Part shown: piece by piece, positions 1 through 6,240 of the stretch
Position numbering within the stretch: the first letter of the stretch is position 1
Layout of the letters: each line of letters starts with the position of its first letter
DNA from: an uncultured Novosphingobium sp.
GTDB taxonomy: Bacteria > Pseudomonadota > Alphaproteobacteria > Sphingomonadales > Sphingomonadaceae
Reading direction: 5' to 3'
DNA: 13,266 bases
NCBI GenBank assembly: GCA_946886075.1
Contig: CAMPHR010000057.1
Location: 1-13,266, forward strand
Notes under the pieces: model-generated
Seen by the model: only the letters and a program-made list of their open reading frames with translations
Told to the model about the DNA's origin: nothing
The model's database searches: none
Translations under genes and position numbers: made by a program

Positions 1-1199
1 AGGCGGAAGGGGGCGAGGCGGTCGGCGGGCGGGGTTTTTTCCTGGCCGACGATGAAGGCGCGGCCGGTGCGGCCTGATCCTGCCGGGGCGGCGTCCAGTT
101 CGTCCGACCAGCGATATTGCGCGTCGAAGGCGATGAGCGGGATGAGCAGGGCGCGATCGCCCATTTGCACGGGCGCGATCTGATCGGGCAACAGGCGTAG
201 CTCGCCGGTCAGGCTGTGGCCTTGTCCAGGCGCAAGCGAGACGGCGGAATGGGCGGGCAGGCCGACCGCTCCGGCGAAGAATTGCTGTAGCTGCGCCTGT
301 TGGTTGGTGTCTGCGTTGGCGATGAAGGTGCGGACGAGAATGTCGTCCGCGCCGCGCTGGCCGCGATTGTGGAGGGTCAGGGTGTAGCCGATGGTGGCGC
401 CCATCAAGGACAGGCGGGCGCTGCGGACTTCAAGGGTCAGGTCTATCCAGGGTCGCTCGGCCGTCGTGGCGGCGGGGGCCGGAGCCTTGGGCTGTGGCGC
501 GGGGGGCACGGGAACCGGCTTTGCCGCTGCTGGCTGGGATGCAGGCGGTACCGGGACCGGCTTTACGGCTGGCGGCGGCGGCGCGGTCTCCGGCTCTTCA
601 TAGGGTTGCTGCGCTTCTTCGGGTCGGCGGCGCAGGAACAACCAGGCGGCGACGAGTGCTGTGGCGAGCAACGTAATGGCGCCTGCGATCCAGCCCAAAG
701 GAGAGGAGGATGCGTCAGGCGGGCTGAGCGGCGGCTCGTTGGCGGGCGCGGCGGGTGTCGGCGCAGGCGCGGCTTGCGGCGCGGCGGGTTCCGCTGGAGC
801 GGGCTGCGGCGACAGAGGTTGCGTTGCCGGGGGCTGCTCCGCTGAGGGCGGGGGCGCGGTGCCGCTGCCTTCGGGCGCGCGCGCGGATGGCGCTGGTTCA
901 GCGGGAGCGGGACGCGGGGATGCCGTGACCGGGCGCTGCGGCTGGGCGGGGGTTGCAGGCTGAGGCTGGGGTTGCGCGACGACCGGCGGAGGCGGCGTGA
1001 TAACCGGCGTGCTGGCGGGCGGCGTTACCGGCGCGCCACGGAATACGTCCAGCTCGGGGCCTTGCCGGGTGGGATCGGCGGGCGGCTGAGACGTGCGCGG
1101 CAGGTTGAAGACAGGATCGCCGCCGCCCTGCTCCTGCGCGAGCGAAGGCGTGGCCAGCAGCAGCGGCAAGGCGGTAAAGACGGCAGGACGCATCCCCAT
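1..1199 (-). CDS. Pro/Ala-rich single-pass membrane protein, function unknown (C-terminus beyond window)
   Basis: An uninterrupted minus-strand frame runs off the left edge, giving about 399 visible residues. Seen in order: a signal peptide (about residues 3-21, ending PSLAQ); a very Pro/Ala/Gln-rich low-complexity stretch to about 168; one hydrophobic membrane segment (about 169-188, GWIAGAITLLATALVAAWLF) followed by RRR; a second Pro-rich linker with a repeated KPVPVPPA unit (about 213-230); and a folded-looking domain from about 249 (WIDLTLEVRSARLSLMGATI) with alternating hydrophobic residues, suggestive of a beta-sandwich. I do not recognise the family. The periplasmic or cytoplasmic side of the last domain is not decided by sequence. 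Starts at 1199, 1193 and, in frame, 1247 are all possible; none has a good Shine-Dalgarno. I chose 1199 because it begins just before the signal peptide. It is divergent from queF. The high GC makes several long but unconvincing frames on the other strand. Confidence 0.72.
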   Translation of the reverse strand, partial: MGMRPAVFTALPLLLATPSLAQEQGGGDPVFNLPRTSQPPADPTRQGPELDVFRGAPVTPPASTPVITPPPPVVAQPQPQPATPAQPQRPVTASPRPAPAEPAPSARAPEGSGTAPPPSAEQPPATQPLSPQPAPAEPAAPQAAPAPTPAAPANEPPLSPPDASSSPLGWIAGAITLLATALVAAWLFLRRRPEEAQQPYEEPETAPPPPAVKPVPVPPASQPAAAKPVPVPPAPQPKAPAPAATTAERPWIDLTLEVRSARLSLMGATIGYTLTLHNRGQRGADDILVRTFIANADTNQQAQLQQFFAGAVGLPAHSAVSLAPGQGHSLTGELRLLPDQIAPVQMGDRALLIPLIAFDAQYRWSDELDAAPAGSGRTGRAFIVGQEKTPPADRLAPFR

Positions 1200-1264
1200 G
1201 GGAAGCAGCCAAGGCAATGATGAGGCTGAACGGGAGGTGAATGGCATGGCGGGATCAGGCTGCG

Positions 1265-1293
1265 GTGACATTAGGCGTGCAATGGCGTAGATG
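1265..1293 (+). promoter_or_regulatory. candidate sigma70-type promoter of queF
   Basis: GTGACA at 1265-1270 matches the -35 consensus at five of six positions and is followed after 17 bp by TAGATG at 1288-1293, a weak -10. The -10 ends 7 nt before the queF ATG, so the transcript would start at or next to the start codon. No Shine-Dalgarno is visible, which agrees with a leaderless mRNA. Inference only. Confidence 0.25.
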
Positions 1294-1300
1294 GCCGGTC

Positions 1301-1768
1301 ATGACTGATATAGCCCAAAGCATGACGCCGATCCATCTGGGGCAGAGCAGCGCGCTGCCCGCGAGCCCGGAAGAGGCGGTTCTTGATTATGTCCCCAATC
1401 CCCGGCCGGGGAAACCTTATCTGGTGCGGTTTACGGCGCCGGAGTTTACATCCCTCTGCCCTGTGACGGGTCAGCCGGACTTTGCGCATCTGGTGATTGA
1501 TTACGCGCCTGCTGCGACGATCGTCGAATCGAAGTCGTTGAAGTTGTTCCTTGGCGCGTTTCGTAACCACGCGGCTTTCCATGAGGATTGCACTGTGGGG
1601 ATTGGCGAGCGGCTGTTTGCCGAGATGGAGCCCTTGTGGTTGCGGATCGGGGGATATTGGTATCCGCGCGGGGGAATCCCGATCGATGTGTTCTGGCAGT
1701 CGGGCGAGCCGCCTGCTGGGTTGTGGCTGCCTGCGCAGGATGTGCCGGGGTATCGCGGGCGGGGGTGA
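1301..1768 (+). CDS. queF: NADPH-dependent 7-cyano-7-deazaguanine (preQ0) reductase QueF, short single-domain type
   Basis: QueF reduces the nitrile of preQ0 to the aminomethyl group of preQ1 in cytosolic queuosine biosynthesis. The 155-residue product has the family hallmarks: [13 protein letters not shown], with the nucleophilic Cys at 53 that forms the thioimide and the conserved Asp at 60; the ESKSLKLF signature at 76-83; and HEDC at 94-97, with the substrate-binding Glu at 95. The length fits the short (Bacillus-like) class, not the roughly 280-residue tandem type of E. coli. I chose ATG 1301 because the family begins there; the longer frame from 1241 adds 20 residues unlike QueF. It is divergent from the membrane-protein gene and followed by the REP/GIY-YIG unit, with no other queuosine gene in view. 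Confidence 0.95.
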   Translation: MTDIAQSMTPIHLGQSSALPASPEEAVLDYVPNPRPGKPYLVRFTAPEFTSLCPVTGQPDFAHLVIDYAPAATIVESKSLKLFLGAFRNHAAFHEDCTVGIGERLFAEMEPLWLRIGGYWYPRGGIPIDVFWQSGEPPAGLWLPAQDVPGYRGRG

Positions 1769-1777
1769 GGCGGCGTC

Positions 1778-1817
1778 TGTTCGGTGTAGCGGCCTGATGT
1801 TCGGTGTAGCGGCCTGA
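1778..1817 (+). repeat. 20-bp tandem duplication
   Basis: TGTTCGGTGTAGCGGCCTGA occurs twice head to tail (1778-1797 and 1798-1817) without mismatch. The second copy runs directly into the left REP-like element, and its GTAGCGGCCTGA part recurs, with one change, at the right element near 2214. It starts 10 bp after the queF stop. Confidence 0.9.
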
Positions 1818-1909
1818 GATCCCAGCTTGCGCTGGGATGACGGCTCATTTTTTGCTCTTTCATCGATATTTTTTCACCGTCATGCCAGCGAAAGCTGGCA
1901 TCTCGTGAG
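1805..1909 (+). repeat. left REPIN-like double hairpin
   Basis: Two REP-like hairpins in inverted orientation. The first has stem ATCCCAGC/GCTGGGAT with loop TTGC (1819-1838). The second has stem ATGCCAGC/GCTGGCAT with loop GAAA (1881-1900). The segments GAGAT...GACGG and CCGTC...ATCTC are near-perfect inverse complements over 28 bp with three mismatches, and they are separated by about 34 nt of AT-richer DNA. A GTAG tetranucleotide lies 5' of the first hairpin, as reported for classical REP elements. The whole arrangement is repeated in the same orientation at 2213-2296. Confidence 0.85.
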
Positions 1910-1929
1910 GCTAGGAGCCGGTCCATCCA

Positions 1930-2217
1930 ATGCGCCGCAGTTGGACTTACATCATGACCAACAAGCCGCGGGGCGTGCTGTATGTGGGCGTGACGACTAA
2001 CCTTGCGGCGCGGGTGGATCAGCATCGGCGGGGTGAGGGGTCAGGGTTCTGCCGGAGATATAATCTGCGGCGGCTGGTGCTTGCGGAAGAGCATGGGGAG
2101 ATCGACTTCGCGATCGCACGCGAAAAGGCGCTGAAGGCGTGGAAGCGGGATTGGAAGATTGCGCTGGTTGAAGAGAGCAATCCTGAATGGCGGGATTTGT
2201 TTGAGCTCATCATGTAG
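1930..2217 (+). CDS. small GIY-YIG family endonuclease
   Basis: A 95-residue protein consisting of one GIY-YIG nuclease domain. Seen: Tyr7 in YIM and Tyr18 in LYVGVT (the GIY and YIG elements), Arg28 and His32 in LAARVDQHR, the metal-binding Glu at 65 (AREKALK), and Asn84 in SNPEW near the end. These correspond to the catalytic residues of UvrC/I-TevI-type nucleases, so the domain looks intact. There is no extra DNA-binding domain. It belongs to the small UvrC-like/UPF0213-type proteins; the cellular target is unknown. An AGGAG at 1913-1917 lies 12 nt before the ATG, somewhat far; Met9 is an alternative start. The gene is bracketed by two REPIN-like elements and its TAG stop lies inside the right one, which suggests gene and repeat travel or evolve together (inference). 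Confidence 0.9.
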   Translation: MRRSWTYIMTNKPRGVLYVGVTTNLAARVDQHRRGEGSGFCRRYNLRRLVLAEEHGEIDFAIAREKALKAWKRDWKIALVEESNPEWRDLFELIM

Positions 2218-2296
2218 CCGCCTGAGATCCCAGCTTTCGCTGGGATGACGGAAATTAACATCAGCGTCATGCCAGCGACGGCTGGCATCTCGTGAG
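2213..2296 (+). repeat. right REPIN-like double hairpin
   Basis: Direct repeat of the left element. The segment 2213-2251 matches 1805-1843 with two mismatches in 39 bp, and 2265-2296 matches 1878-1909 with two mismatches in 32 bp. Hairpins: ATCCCAGC/GCTGGGAT with loop TTTC (2227-2246) and ATGCCAGC/GCTGGCAT with loop GACG (2269-2288). The spacer between arms is only 13 nt here, compared with 34 nt on the left, and unrelated in sequence. The first bases of the repeat contain the TAG stop of the GIY-YIG gene. Confidence 0.87.
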
Positions 2297-2461
2297 TTGA
2301 AACGCGACGGCGATAGGTGCAATCGCTCCCTCTATTAAACAAACGCACAACAAAGTTCGACAACCGCTTGACCCGCGGCGAGAAAGGTTCGATCCCGCAA
2401 CTATCATGGCACATGGCCGCTCGGGCCGTGCCGTTCTCAACGTGTCGGAGTTGCGAACCTG
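2297..2461 (+). other. leader region of the M1 aminopeptidase gene
   Basis: About 165 nt without a gene. It contains TTGACC at 2368-2373, a fair -35 without a convincing -10 at the normal distance, and a bulged GC hairpin at 2408-2432 (GGCAC/GTGCC enclosing GGCC/GGCC). CGGAG at 2446-2450 is a possible but distant Shine-Dalgarno for the ATG at 2462. Confidence 0.4.
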
Positions 2462-5092
2462 ATGTCTTTTTCCAAATTGTCGTCCCTGTTGCTGGCCGCC
2501 GCGCCGCTTGCCCTTGTTCAGCCAGCCCTCGCCCAGACGCCCGCCGGGCCTGCACCGGGGATCACGACGCAGTTGCCGCGGGGCGCTGCGCCCGGCCGTT
2601 ATGCGATCGAGGTGGTGCCGGATGCGGCGAACCTGAAGTTTACCGGCAAAGTGACGATCGACCTGAATGTCGCGCAGGCGATGCCGGTGTTGGTGCTGAA
2701 CGCGGCTGACCTTAGCATCAGCAGTGTCACGCTGACCCCGGCGAAGGGGAAGGAGGTGACGGGATCGGCCAAGATCGACGCGAATGCGCAGACGGTGACG
2801 CTGGATTTCGGCAAGCCGGTCCAGCCGGGCGCGTACAAGCTGGACATCGCTTATGGCGGTGTCATCAACACGCAGGCGAACGGGATGTTCGCGCTGGATT
2901 ACAAGGACAATGCGGGGGCGCAGAAGCGAGCGCTATTCACCCAGTTCGAGGCGCCCGATGCGCGGCGGTTCGTGCCGAGCTTTGACGAACCGAGCTACAA
3001 GGCGACGTTCGATCTGTCCGCGATTGTGCCGACGGGACAGCTGGCGGTCAGCAACATGCCGGTCAAGGCTTCGCAGGATCTGGGTGGTGGCAGGACACGG
3101 GTGACGTTCGGGACTTCGCCGAAAATGTCGTCTTATCTGCTGTTCTTCGGGCTGGGCGAACTGGATCGCGCGACCAAGATGGCTGGCGCGACCGAGGTTG
3201 GCGTTATCACCGGCAAGGGGAACACGGGCAAGGCGCAGCTGGCGCTGGATGCGTCGGCAGCGATCCTACCCTGGTATAATGACTATTTCGGCGTGCCTTT
3301 CCCGCTGCCCAAGCTCGACAATGTCGCTGGGCCGGGACAGAGCCAGTTCTTTTCCGCGATGGAGAATTGGGGCGCGATCTTCACCTTCGAGCGCGCGCTG
3401 CTGGTCGATCCGAAGTTCACGTCGGAGGGGACGAAGCGGACCATCTATTCCATCGTCGCGCATGAAATGGCGCATCAGTGGTTCGGCGATCTGGTCACCA
3501 TGGCCTGGTGGGACGATCTGTGGCTGAACGAAGGCTTTGCCAGCTGGATGGCGACCAAGGTCACGGACAAGCTGCAGCCAGATTGGGAAATGCTGCTGAC
3601 GCGTGTCGGTGGGCGCGAGCGGGCGATGGCGCTGGATGCGCTGGCGACGACGCATCCGGTGGTGCAGAAGATCCACACCGTCGATGAGGTGAATCAGGCC
3701 TTTGACGACATCACCTATGAAAAGGGTGAGGCGGTCATCACCATGCTGGAGGGCTTTGCCGGTGAGGATGTGTGGCGCGCGGGTATTCGCGGCTACATGA
3801 AGGCGCACGCCTATGGGAACACGGTGACGGACGACCTGTGGAAGGCGGTCGAGGGTGCCGGGGCCAAGGGGCTGGTCGGCATAGCGCATGACTTTACCAG
3901 CCAGCCGGGCATTCCGCTGGTCAAGGTGGAGAGCGCCCGGTGCCAGGGCGGATCGACCGTGCTGGCGCTGTCGCAGGGTGAGTTCAGTCGGGACCGCAAG
4001 GATAAGGCGCCGCTGCGCTGGAATGTGCCGGTGATGGCGCAGACGATTGGCGGGGCGGCGCAGCGGCTGATCCTGAATGGGACGGCTTCGGTGACGCTGC
4101 CCGGTTGCGGGGCTTATGTGATCAATGCGGGGCAGACGGGTTATTATCGCTCGCTCTACCCGGCAGAGAATGTGAAGGCGCTCGTGGCGGGCTTTACCAA
4201 GCTGTCGTCGATGGACCAGATCGGGCTGATGGCGGATAATTTCCAGCTGGGGCTGGGGGGATATCAGCCGATCGGGCTGGCGCTCGACATGGTGGACGCT
4301 GTGCCTCCTGACGCGAGCCCGGCGGTGCTGGCCGAGGTGCCGGATTATATCGACAGCGCTTATGCCATGCTTGACGGGGACAAGGTGGGGCAGGCGCGGG
4401 TTGCGGCCTATGCTTCGCGCAAGCTGGGGCCGGTGCTGAAGAGCGTTGGCTTTGATGCGAAACCCGGCGAGGGCGCGCAGGTGCCGGTGCTGCGGTCGGC
4501 GCTGGTTTCGACTTTGGGCAGCATGGGTGACAAGTCGGTGCTGGCCGAGGCGCGGCGGCGCTTCGCCAAACCCGAACTGATGGAAGGGCCGCTACGCAAT
4601 GTGTGGCTGCGCATCATCGCGCAAAATGCCGACGCGGCGACATGGGACAAGCTGCGCGCGATGGCCAATGGCGCGACGAGCGCGCTGGACCGGAGCACGC
4701 TGTTCGCTTTGCTGGGCGCGGCGAAGGATGAGGGGCTGGGGCGCAAGGCGCTCGACCTCGCCATGACTGACGAGCCGGGGAAGACGACCAGCGCGGCGAT
4801 CATTTCGGCGGTGGGCGCGGAACATCCGATGCTGGCGGTCGACTATGTGTTGGCGCATCGGCAGCAATATGAGGCGCTGATCGACGTGTCGGCACGCAGC
4901 CAGGCGATTGCGCGGCTGGGCGGCGGGTCAGCTGATCCGGCGATGGCAGTGAAGCTGGACGCCTATGCGAGCCAGTATCTGACGCCGGAGTCGCGCAAGG
5001 TGGTGGATCGGTCGATTTCTGCGATCAGGACGCGGATTGAGACGCGGGCTCGGTTGAAGCCTGCTTTGCTTGCTTGGTTTGCGCGAAAGTGA
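2462..5092 (+). CDS. secreted M1 family zinc aminopeptidase (ERAP1/PepN-like)
   Basis: Removes N-terminal amino acids from peptides, probably in the periplasm. The 876-residue product begins with a Sec signal peptide (about 1-25, ending PALAQ). The catalytic domain has SAMEN at 298-302 (the GxMEN exopeptidase motif), HEMAH at 334-338 and the third zinc ligand Glu357 in LNEGFASW, exactly the HExxH-18-E pattern of family M1. Tyr419 in ITYEKGEAV is the expected transition-state Tyr. An ERAP1_C-like helical C-terminal region follows from about residue 540 to the end. Length is normal for the family. ATG 2462 is chosen because it opens the signal peptide. The gene stands alone on the plus strand, preceded by the REP/GIY-YIG unit and convergent with the phytase gene. 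Substrate specificity within M1 cannot be told from sequence. Confidence 0.95.
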   Translation: MSFSKLSSLLLAAAPLALVQPALAQTPAGPAPGITTQLPRGAAPGRYAIEVVPDAANLKFTGKVTIDLNVAQAMPVLVLNAADLSISSVTLTPAKGKEVTGSAKIDANAQTVTLDFGKPVQPGAYKLDIAYGGVINTQANGMFALDYKDNAGAQKRALFTQFEAPDARRFVPSFDEPSYKATFDLSAIVPTGQLAVSNMPVKASQDLGGGRTRVTFGTSPKMSSYLLFFGLGELDRATKMAGATEVGVITGKGNTGKAQLALDASAAILPWYNDYFGVPFPLPKLDNVAGPGQSQFFSAMENWGAIFTFERALLVDPKFTSEGTKRTIYSIVAHEMAHQWFGDLVTMAWWDDLWLNEGFASWMATKVTDKLQPDWEMLLTRVGGRERAMALDALATTHPVVQKIHTVDEVNQAFDDITYEKGEAVITMLEGFAGEDVWRAGIRGYMKAHAYGNTVTDDLWKAVEGAGAKGLVGIAHDFTSQPGIPLVKVESARCQGGSTVLALSQGEFSRDRKDKAPLRWNVPVMAQTIGGAAQRLILNGTASVTLPGCGAYVINAGQTGYYRSLYPAENVKALVAGFTKLSSMDQIGLMADNFQLGLGGYQPIGLALDMVDAVPPDASPAVLAEVPDYIDSAYAMLDGDKVGQARVAAYASRKLGPVLKSVGFDAKPGEGAQVPVLRSALVSTLGSMGDKSVLAEARRRFAKPELMEGPLRNVWLRIIAQNADAATWDKLRAMANGATSALDRSTLFALLGAAKDEGLGRKALDLAMTDEPGKTTSAAIISAVGAEHPMLAVDYVLAHRQQYEALIDVSARSQAIARLGGGSADPAMAVKLDAYASQYLTPESRKVVDRSISAIRTRIETRARLKPALLAWFARK

Positions 5093-5132
5093 GGGCGGCG
5101 TAGCTGCTCGCTTCGCTCGCGCCCACCCCTAG

Positions 5133-5154
5133 CCCCTCCCGCCTGCGGGAGGGG
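5133..5154. terminator. strong GC palindrome between convergent genes, possible bidirectional terminator
   Basis: CCCCTCCCG (5133-5141) and CGGGAGGGG (5146-5154) form a perfect 9-bp stem with a CCTG loop, 41 nt after the aminopeptidase stop and 13 nt before the phytase stop. No T tract follows on either strand, so intrinsic termination is not certain. It is unrelated in sequence to the REP-like elements near 1800 and 2220 and may be a member of a second dispersed palindrome family. Confidence 0.6.
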
Positions 5155-5166
5155 GACTGTGTGGCT

Positions 5167-6237
5167 TCATTGGGTGAGGTTTAGTGCCCTTGCGATGTCG
5201 TCCCAGGCTACTAGCTTGAAGTTTTGAGCGGCGGTGGCGTTGTGGCCGTCTTGCGCTACGAAGATGCCGCCGGGGTAGGCGGGGCCGAAATCGCCGAGCA
5301 TCAGGTCGATGCCGTCGGTTTCCTCGGCCCCGCCGATGGGACCGTCGATGATGCGGAAGCGGCCGACATAGCTGTCGTCGGTCAGGCGATAGACGGCATA
5401 GGCATTGTCGCCCTGGCTGGAGACGATGACATAGCCGTCGCGCTCCCCGATGGGGGCGATGGCGACGCCTTCGGCATCCATGACGATGTTCTTGCCGTCG
5501 GCGGCGGCGATCTTCGTGGGTAGGGTGGAGCCGTCCGCTCGGGCGTCGAAGCGCCAGAGGCCGACATCTTCCTCCGTCACATAGAGGATGCCGGTGCGGT
5601 CATCGACGGCGCAGCCTTCCGACTGGGTGCCGAGCTTCATGGTCCGCACGATCTTGCCTGACGCCACCGTGCCGGAAGCGTCGAGCGCGACCTGATGGAT
5701 CGTCCCGTCCTTCAGCACGATGAAGGCATAGGTGGCTTCCGGCGCTTGGGTGAGGCAGACGCCATAGGCTTCGCCCTTGCCGCCATCGACCTTGCCGAGC
5801 GCGGTGAGTTTCGCCGTGGCGGGGTCGAGGCTGAAGAGCGCGAGCTTTGCGTTGGCGACGTCATTGCGGTCGCTGGCGACGACGAGGATGCCGGGCTTTC
5901 CGGCAATCATTACCCCATCGCGCAGATCGACATTGTTGACCCGGCCCGCGTCGAGGAAGCTGCGGGTCTTGCCATCAAGGCCATAGACATAGAGCCCGGC
6001 CTTCTTGTCGGTGCCGACGATCAGGCTCTGCGCCGGGTCAGCGGCGTTGCGCCAGATCGCGGGATCATCGGCGGCGTCGGCATTGGCCGTGCCGACCGGC
6101 GTCGTTTCCCCCCGCGCCGTCACGGAGACGGCGGGGGAGGCGTTGGCGATGCGCACCGTGATGGGCGCTTCCTTCTCGGCGCTTGCGCAGGCGGCGAGGG
6201 CGAGAAGGGGGAGGGCGGAGAGGATGGTCTTTTTCAT
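5167..6237 (-). CDS. beta-propeller phytase (3-phytase), predicted lipoprotein
   Basis: Hydrolyses phytate (inositol hexakisphosphate) to release phosphate; the family is Ca-dependent. The 356-residue protein has a lipobox LAAC with Cys17, so it is probably anchored in the envelope. Family motifs appear in order along the six-bladed propeller: DAADDPAIW (54-62), TDKKAGLYVYGLDGK (76-90), NNVDLR (101-106), GEAYGVC (155-161), QSEGCAVDD (205-213), VTEEDVGLW (220-228), DAEGVAI (254-260), SSQGDNAYAVY (273-283), ETDGIDL (306-312) and FVAQDG (326-331). These match Bacillus-type beta-propeller phytase closely, and the length is complete. The ATG lies 3 nt after the stop of the TonB receptor, so the two are cotranscribed and perhaps translationally coupled. 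No separate promoter is visible; control is expected from the Pho-box-like region upstream of the receptor. Confidence 0.95.
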   Translation of the reverse strand: MKKTILSALPLLALAACASAEKEAPITVRIANASPAVSVTARGETTPVGTANADAADDPAIWRNAADPAQSLIVGTDKKAGLYVYGLDGKTRSFLDAGRVNNVDLRDGVMIAGKPGILVVASDRNDVANAKLALFSLDPATAKLTALGKVDGGKGEAYGVCLTQAPEATYAFIVLKDGTIHQVALDASGTVASGKIVRTMKLGTQSEGCAVDDRTGILYVTEEDVGLWRFDARADGSTLPTKIAAADGKNIVMDAEGVAIAPIGERDGYVIVSSQGDNAYAVYRLTDDSYVGRFRIIDGPIGGAEETDGIDLMLGDFGPAYPGGIFVAQDGHNATAAQNFKLVAWDDIARALNLTQ

Positions 6238-6240
6238 GGG

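Noticed and set aside
300..1220. Several plus- and minus-strand frames rich in Gly/Arg or Ala/Arg
   Set aside because: They are alternative-frame products of the Pro/Ala-rich membrane protein gene on the minus strand, which alone has a signal peptide, a membrane helix and a folded-looking domain.
1241..1300. Longer queF start
   Set aside because: The added 20 residues do not resemble QueF, and the family's length is reached from ATG 1301.
1200..1300. PreQ1 riboswitch ahead of queF
   Set aside because: No preQ1-type pseudoknot hairpin with an A-rich tail could be recognised in the roughly 100-nt gap.
1778..2296. CRISPR array
   Set aside because: There are only two repeat units, they contain internal double hairpins, and the interval between them is a coding gene, not a short spacer.
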